Source of the DNA: JANLUX01 sp031366005
GTDB lineage: Bacteria > Bacteroidota > Bacteroidia > AKYH767-A > OLB10
Length of the DNA: 37,985 bases
NCBI GenBank assembly: GCA_031366005.1
Contig: JANLZB010000051.1
Span: 1 to 37,985, forward strand
Direction of reading: 5' to 3'
How positions within the stretch are numbered: position 1 is the stretch's first letter; each line of letters starts with the position of its first letter. Below are positions 33,507 to 37,985 of the stretch, in pieces. A program made the translations under genes and the position numbers. The notes under the pieces are model-generated. The model ran no database searches. It had not been told where the DNA came from and saw only the letters and a program-made list of their open reading frames with translations.

Positions 33507-35567
33507 ATGAAAATAAAATTTACTCTCATTTTAATTATGACGCTAACATTTTTTTCTTTCCCGTCATTTTCACAATGGCAAACTTTAATTGGTCCTTTCG
33601 GTGTCGAAACATCTTCAGCAGTTTTTTTTGATTCGCTCAGTTTCGCAGCTACTGCATCCGGTTTAACAGTTAGTTCGGATTCATCACAACACTGGACAAT
33701 AGACAGCGTGGGCATAAATGGTACAACAGGAAAATTAATTTTTAAAGAAGGCAAATTAATTTATGACAGATTATTTAACACAACAGGTGGAATGATTTCG
33801 ACAGATAGCGGAAAAACATGGAACGCAATGACAACCGCTGGTCCGTTTCCTCCAATAAAATATGATGTTTCATCAGATTCAATTTATGTGTGGTGTGAAT
33901 ATGGAGCATTATATTATTCTGCAAACAACGGATCAACATGGACTGCAATGGCTGTTCCGCCAACTACTAATAACGTAACTGATTTTGCAGTTGATAACGG
34001 AAGAATTTATGTGTTGAGAAGTTCGTTTGGTACTGGGCAGGGTGCTGTTTATTATTCTGATAATCTGGGAGCAAGCTGGCAATCGTTAACAACGAATGGA
34101 ATAACGGGAAATACAATTCAACCGTATCAATTGCTTGCAAACGGAAATCAATTGTTCTTAGTTTGCAATAGCGATTTGTATAAATCAATTGATGGAGGAA
34201 ATACCTGGAATCTTTTTAATACAGGCTTGCCGTCAAATTATTGTTGCTACACTCATTTTACTCGCATCAGCATTTCAAAAAATAAAATTTATGCAAGTGT
34301 AAGTAACGGTGCAGGATTGTTTCAAAGTGAAACTGCTGTTGCTGCATTTATTAATATCAACAATGGATTACCGTTTGAAACGGATGTTAATTCGGTTTCA
34401 GAAAATCAAAACTATTTGTTTGCTTCTGCTTTTTCCGGGTTGTTTCGCACAAATAAAAATTCAATTAACTGGCAATTAAGCCAAACAGGAATTCAGAGTT
34501 CAAGCTTCAATGCTGTTGAAGCTAAAGATTCAAATTTGTTTATCGGCACATATAATGGGTTTTATGTTTCGCATAACAATGGCAATTCATACAGTGCAAT
34601 TCCCGCAGGTAAATCAACGGCTAATTTTTATTTTGACAACAATGATGTGTATGCATGCTCTGCACGTGGATATAAAAGTGCAGATAACGGATATAACTGG
34701 ACGAACATAAATTTTCCTTACGGTTATTTCTCACAAAGCTTAACAGACTTTTGCATCGTCAATGGAAATTATTTCGGACTTAACATTGATCAATCATTAA
34801 AATATTCTGTGGACAATGGTGTAACATGGAATATAGTAAATGGAATTCCTGTATCAACAGCATTATGCATTGCATCTAACAACGGAATTTTATTCGTTGG
34901 AACCTCGAACGGAATTTATTATTCTTCCAATCTTGGTTCGACATGGAGTATTGCGTTAGTGGGTAATTTTATTAGAAAAATAAAAATTGAAAATGGAAAT
35001 GTGTTAGCGCTTTCATCCGGTGCATTGTACGTTTCCTATAATAATGGAACTACATGGAATAATCTCAACTGCCCGGCAACAAACCTGAATGCTTTTGCTA
35101 TTAAGAATAATACCATCATTGTTTCACCGGGATTATTTTACACTAATAACTTCGGAGCAAACTGGGATTCTATTAGCGCTCCCGTTGTTCCATTTCAAAC
35201 TGCTCCAACAACATTGTGCATGAACAATGATTATTTGTTTGCAGGTTTTTATAGTTCGGTTTTCAGATTGCCTTTATCAATAATCACAACTAGTACTGAT
35301 GTTACAATAAATCAAAACACTCTTGAGATAAGTCCAAATCCGGTAAAGGATATTTTACATATTCATGTTACAAACTACAACTTCACGGAGGAGAAAACTG
35401 TCATCAAAATTTTTGATGCAATGGGAAGATGTGTTTTTGAAAAAATGTTTTCTTCTTCTATTAATGAGCAGATTGAAATAAATCTTAGTGGTTTATCAAA
35501 AGGAATTTATATTATGCAAGCAACTGTACATGGAGAACAATTGGCAAAGAAATTTGTTAAAGAATGA
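33507..35567 (+). CDS. Secreted beta-propeller-like protein with T9SS type A sorting domain
   Basis: I start it at the ATG at 33507 (MKIKFTLILIMTLTFFSF), where the signal peptide begins (cleavage after about residue 23, SFSQ); the upstream in-frame ATG at 33465 lies in a repeat arm. 686 residues. About twelve BNR/PSII-assembly-factor-like repeats with SxDxGxTW (STDSGKTW, SANNGSTW, SIDGGNTW, SVDNGVTW, SYNNGTTW and others) imply one or two beta-propellers. The C-terminus (SPNPVKDILHI...GIYIMQATVHGEQLAKKFVKE) is a type A sorting domain. Function is unknown; such proteins are surface or extracellular. A 107-bp gap with a hairpin separates it from the preceding gene. Confidence 0.87.
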   Translation: MKIKFTLILIMTLTFFSFPSFSQWQTLIGPFGVETSSAVFFDSLSFAATASGLTVSSDSSQHWTIDSVGINGTTGKLIFKEGKLIYDRLFNTTGGMISTDSGKTWNAMTTAGPFPPIKYDVSSDSIYVWCEYGALYYSANNGSTWTAMAVPPTTNNVTDFAVDNGRIYVLRSSFGTGQGAVYYSDNLGASWQSLTTNGITGNTIQPYQLLANGNQLFLVCNSDLYKSIDGGNTWNLFNTGLPSNYCCYTHFTRISISKNKIYASVSNGAGLFQSETAVAAFININNGLPFETDVNSVSENQNYLFASAFSGLFRTNKNSINWQLSQTGIQSSSFNAVEAKDSNLFIGTYNGFYVSHNNGNSYSAIPAGKSTANFYFDNNDVYACSARGYKSADNGYNWTNINFPYGYFSQSLTDFCIVNGNYFGLNIDQSLKYSVDNGVTWNIVNGIPVSTALCIASNNGILFVGTSNGIYYSSNLGSTWSIALVGNFIRKIKIENGNVLALSSGALYVSYNNGTTWNNLNCPATNLNAFAIKNNTIIVSPGLFYTNNFGANWDSISAPVVPFQTAPTTLCMNNDYLFAGFYSSVFRLPLSIITTSTDVTINQNTLEISPNPVKDILHIHVTNYNFTEEKTVIKIFDAMGRCVFEKMFSSSINEQIEINLSGLSKGIYIMQATVHGEQLAKKFVKE

Positions 35568-35577
35568 TTACAATTCT

Positions 35578-35598
35578 CCCACTAAAATTTTTATTGGG
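35578..35598. terminator. Possible bidirectional terminator hairpin
   Basis: CCCACTAAAA/TTTTATTGGG forms an imperfect stem between the convergent secreted-protein gene and toxin gene. Short T and A runs follow within the stem itself, so the strength is uncertain. Confidence 0.35.
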
Positions 35599-35617
35599 TC
35601 ACTTACACCATTAGCAT

Positions 35618-35908
35618 TTAAATATTATTTGAAAGGTCTCTGGACGAATGATGCACACGAACAATTGAAATTTTGTTTTTTCTTATCCGATAAACAATTC
35701 TATAATTTCCTTCAATCAATTCCTTTAATGTTTTGTCAGAAAATTCAGGAACCTGTCTGCCTGATTCAGGGAAGTTGATTAGCTGATTTACTCTTTCAAA
35801 AATCTGATCGACTGTTTGCTGTACATAATATGGGGAGTCCTTTGCAATATACTCGTGAATTTTATTTAAATCACTTTCAGCCAGTTTTGACCAAACTATT
35901 TCTGTCAT
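35618..35908 (-). CDS. RelE/ParE-family toxin
   Basis: 96 residues, typical for the family: IVWSKLAESDLNKIHEYIA at the N-terminus, YYVQQTVDQIFERVNQLINFPESGRQVPEF and ELIEGNYRIVYRIRKNKISIVRVHHSSRDL at the C-terminus. ParE/RelE proteins act on DNA gyrase or on ribosome-bound mRNA; which applies cannot be told here. Its ATG overlaps the stop of the antitoxin gene (ATGA, 4 bp). Confidence 0.9.
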   Translation of the reverse strand: MTEIVWSKLAESDLNKIHEYIAKDSPYYVQQTVDQIFERVNQLINFPESGRQVPEFSDKTLKELIEGNYRIVYRIRKNKISIVRVHHSSRDLSNNI

Positions 35909-36078
35909 TTCTTTCTGAATGACGCTACAACTTTTTCATGCGGTATTGTTTCACCGTTTTCAATTTGTGCAAGTCCTTTTTCCACTTTATCCATAAAAAT
36001 GAGTCGTTCAAACAAATCGTTTAAGTCAACTTCTTTTGGAAATTCATTAATCGTTTCAATTAATTTATTTTTTTTCAT
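35905..36078 (-). CDS. Antitoxin partner of the ParE/RelE-like toxin (57 aa)
   Basis: A short ORF starting at the ATG at 36078: MKKNKLIETINEFPKEVDLN, then DLFERLIFMDKVEKGLAQIE, then NGETIPHEKVVASFRKK. It is acidic in the middle and basic at the end, like antitoxins of the DUF2281/prevent-host-death-like group upstream of ParE toxins (ENGETIPHEKV is a common C-terminal feature). The 4-bp overlap with the toxin gene and the order antitoxin-toxin are classic. Confidence 0.85.
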   Translation of the reverse strand: MKKNKLIETINEFPKEVDLNDLFERLIFMDKVEKGLAQIENGETIPHEKVVASFRKK

Positions 36079-36116
36079 GGCTATTTTTAAATTGTATTCA
36101 AATTTACAATATTGAT

Positions 36117-37415
36117 TTAAATTCCTAACAATATTTTCATCGGGTCATTTCCACCATGTAAAAGCTTAACAGGTTCTTCTAACATCTGTTTTACTTTTAC
36201 TAAAAAACCAACTGATTCCTTTCCATCAATAATTCGGTGATCATAAGAAACAGCAACATACATCATCGGACGAATTACAATTTGTCCATTCACAACAACT
36301 GGACGTTCGATAATATTGTGCATTCCAAGTATCGCACTTTGCGGAGGATTTATAATCGGTGTTGACATCATGGAGCCAAACACACCACCATTGGTAATGG
36401 TGAAAGTTCCTCCACTCATTTCTTCAATGGAGAGTTTATTATCTCGAGCTTTAGATGCAAGTTCAATAATTACTGATTCAATCTGAGCAAGACTCATGCT
36501 CTCTGCATTGCGGATTATCGGAACCATCAAACCTTTTGGAGCGCTAACCGCAATTCCAATATCAGCATAATCATGATAAATAATTTCGTCTGCTTCAATG
36601 CGTGCATTTACTGCAGGAAAGGATTTTAATGCTTCTGTAACCGCCTTTGTAAAAAATGACATGAAACCTAAACCCACACCATGCTTTTCTTTAAACACAT
36701 CTTTATATTGCTTACGGATATTCATGATTCCACTCATGTCCACTTCGTTGAAAGTAGTGAGCATGGCAGTTTCGTTTTTAACGGCAACCAAACGCTGAGC
36801 AATTTTTTTGCGCAGCATTGTCATTTTTTCTCTGCGTTCGTTGCGTGATTGCTCTATTGTTGCATTTCTTGATTGTTGAATTGTTGGTTGTTCGTTGACA
36901 GCAATAACATCTGCTTTTGTTATACGTCCTCCTCTTCCTGTTGGTTGAACTTGCTCAGCAGTAATGTTACTTTCTTTCATCATTTTTTCTGCAGCAACAG
37001 AAGGAACTTTTTCTGCATAACTTTTTTGAGCGTTTGATGATTCAACTTTAACGTTTGATGATTCGGCAGCAACACTTTTATTTTTTTCTTCTGCCACTTG
37101 CTGAATGCCAACTGCCGACTTCTTTCCTTCTGCCGGCTCTTTTCCTGCTTCCTGTTTACTGCTAACTGCTGCTTTTGTCCCTTCTGTATCAATCGTGCAT
37201 GCAACTGCACCAACCGCAGCTGTTTCTCCTTCTTTCACTAATATTTTTAAAACTCCTGCATCTTCGGCAGTTAAAGCGAGCGTTGCTTTATCAGAATCAA
37301 TCTCTGCAATCTCTTCGTCCTTCTCTACATAATCGCCATCTTGTTTTAACCATTTTGCAATCTGTACTTCGCTGATGGATTCACCGGGGCTTGGGAGTTT
37401 TATTTCTATTATCAT
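36117..37415 (-). CDS. odhB: 2-oxoglutarate dehydrogenase E2 (dihydrolipoyl succinyltransferase)
   Basis: 432 residues. An N-terminal lipoyl domain with the lipoylated Lys43 in EIDSDKATL, a long Ala/Lys/Glu-rich linker (about 80-155) with short repeated pieces (ESSN, VAAE), the peripheral-subunit-binding domain (MKESNITAEQVQPTGRGGRITKADVI), and the acyltransferase domain with HRIIDGKE (catalytic His and Asp). Transfers succinyl groups to CoA in the TCA cycle. Succinyl rather than acetyl specificity rests on overall similarity to SucB/OdhB (PSPGESISEVQ start, single lipoyl domain). The E1 gene is not in the window; the gene lies between two toxin-antitoxin pairs. Confidence 0.93.
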   Translation of the reverse strand: MIIEIKLPSPGESISEVQIAKWLKQDGDYVEKDEEIAEIDSDKATLALTAEDAGVLKILVKEGETAAVGAVACTIDTEGTKAAVSSKQEAGKEPAEGKKSAVGIQQVAEEKNKSVAAESSNVKVESSNAQKSYAEKVPSVAAEKMMKESNITAEQVQPTGRGGRITKADVIAVNEQPTIQQSRNATIEQSRNERREKMTMLRKKIAQRLVAVKNETAMLTTFNEVDMSGIMNIRKQYKDVFKEKHGVGLGFMSFFTKAVTEALKSFPAVNARIEADEIIYHDYADIGIAVSAPKGLMVPIIRNAESMSLAQIESVIIELASKARDNKLSIEEMSGGTFTITNGGVFGSMMSTPIINPPQSAILGMHNIIERPVVVNGQIVIRPMMYVAVSYDHRIIDGKESVGFLVKVKQMLEEPVKLLHGGNDPMKILLGI

Positions 37416-37428
37416 TTTGATTAACCTT

Positions 37429-37719
37429 TTAGTTTATAAACTTATCATCTGGATTTCTGCTTGTGTGAAATACTGAATAAATATAAATTGTTTGTTCCTT
37501 AACTTCATAAACAATAACGACTTGAAAAACATCAATTACAGCTTGTCTTTTCTCATCAAAAATTTTTTGAAAAATAAATGGTGTTAATTGTAATTGAGCA
37601 ATACAACTATCTAACACACCTAAAAATCTTTCTCCCAAGCCCTCAGAAACAGATTCGTAATAGTCATAAATTTCAGTTGCGTCATCCGTAGCTCTTTTTA
37701 AAATTAACAGAGCATACAT
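37429..37719 (-). CDS. RelE/ParE-family toxin
   Basis: 96 residues: MYALLILKRATDDATEIYDYYESVSEGLGERFLGVLDSC and VFQVVIVYEVKEQTIYIYSVFHTSRNPDDKF, with the typical central Arg and the C-terminal VFHTSRNP. It starts one base inside the upstream gene (overlap at 37719) and lies 14 bp before odhB on the same strand, so read-through into odhB is possible. Confidence 0.87.
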   Translation of the reverse strand: MYALLILKRATDDATEIYDYYESVSEGLGERFLGVLDSCIAQLQLTPFIFQKIFDEKRQAVIDVFQVVIVYEVKEQTIYIYSVFHTSRNPDDKFIN

Positions 37720-37961
37720 TATTTTTTGATTTTATTTTTCAGAATTAGTTCTTTAGCCTCCTCCCAGGTATATGCTGTTGTTTCGCCTTTTATATACTCT
37801 GCTTCTCTTTCTTTAATAATTTTAATTTGTTCAGGAGTAAGTTTGTACTGTGATCGTTCAGCCTTGTCAATTAGTAAAGCATGCAGTCCTCTTAAATACT
37901 CTTCGTCATTAATACTATCAATGTACTTATGAATGTCTTCTTTTAATGTGGTTGCTTTCAT
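37719..37961 (-). CDS. Addiction-module antitoxin
   Basis: 80 residues: MKATTLKEDIHKYIDSINDEEYLRGLHALLIDK at the start, then a lysine/glutamate-rich half with TAYTWEEAKELI. This pattern (LKEDIHKYIDSI...LTPEQIKIIKEREAEYIKGETTAYTWEEAK) is common for antitoxins upstream of RelE/ParE toxins in Bacteroidota. Overlap of 1 bp with the toxin gene indicates coupling. The promoter lies at or beyond the window end. Confidence 0.85.
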   Translation of the reverse strand: MKATTLKEDIHKYIDSINDEEYLRGLHALLIDKAERSQYKLTPEQIKIIKEREAEYIKGETTAYTWEEAKELILKNKIKK

Positions 37962-37985
37962 GATATTTATTTTAGGATTTATTTA

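Noticed and set aside
33434..33631. 65-residue plus-strand ORF starting in the hairpin
   Set aside because: Overlaps the signal-peptide start of the secreted beta-propeller protein in another frame and begins inside a repeat.
1..37985. tRNA, rRNA or CRISPR loci
   Set aside because: No cloverleaf-like, rRNA-like or regularly spaced repeat arrays were seen; the only tandem array (14535-14793) has irregular spacing and no unique spacers.

Overview
The window is AT-rich DNA that reads as a chromosomal segment of a Bacteroidota bacterium, plausibly Chitinophagales/Sphingobacteriales-like; the exact taxon is not resolved. The evidence is two secreted proteins ending in type IX secretion (T9SS) type A sorting domains, SprB-type repeats, a DUF4296 lipoprotein next to dihydroorotase, Bacteroidota-style -7 boxes (TAnnTTTG, e.g. 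TATCTTTG at 26570), and a flexirubin/aryl-polyene-type lipid cluster.

Layout. 1-4077 (+): a copper-export unit with the 3' part of a CPH-type (CopB-like) P-type ATPase, a 34-codon Cys-Cys-Lys-ended ORF, and a CopA-like multicopper oxidase with an N-terminal heavy-metal-binding domain and a C-terminal CopB-like barrel region. 4093-13998 (-): a tightly packed fatty-acid/polyketide-like operon. Read from its promoter end it holds a 4'-phosphopantetheinyl transferase, ACP, LpxL-type acyltransferase, hotdog dehydratase, thioesterase, ketosynthase, KS-N-domain protein, ACP, ketosynthase, Cys-less KS partner, polysaccharide deacetylase, LolA-like carrier, second hotdog dehydratase and a GT2-DUF2062 glycosyltransferase. 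14873-17932 (+): a C45 Ntn-hydrolase/acyltransferase and a PaaK-like aryl-acid:CoA ligase, which probably belong to the same pathway. 18003-20680 (+): kynureninase and kynurenine 3-monooxygenase. 20697-26407 (-): DUF4296 lipoprotein, dihydroorotase, fumarase, an unknown protein, an ArsC-like protein, a GxxExxY protein and prfB with an intact programmed +1 frameshift. 26597-29624: an AAA ATPase under a palindromic operator-like element, then RecX and a Bacteroidota helical-repeat protein on the other strand. 29815-35567 (+): two T9SS cargo proteins. 35618-37961 (-): the 2-oxoglutarate dehydrogenase E2 gene between two RelE/ParE-type toxin-antitoxin pairs.

The least explained layer is repetitive DNA. 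At least five short repeat families occur. Two small predicted PD-(D/E)XK nuclease genes (DUF559 at 14167; GxxExxY at 24861) each sit alone in a cassette of about 500 bp between inverted copies of a short repeat. The DUF559 family of repeat, a CCCC-loop-GGGG palindrome followed by (A/G)GGGGTG(A), also occurs as solitary copies, and related copies lie inside the reading frames of the copper ATPase and the oxidase. Another repeat family supplies most of the signal-peptide core of the DUF4296 lipoprotein. This suggests REP-like mobile repeats, possibly linked to lone nucleases and able to become protein sequence. That link is an inference from layout, not a demonstrated system.

All functional calls come from motif recognition by eye; no database search was run.
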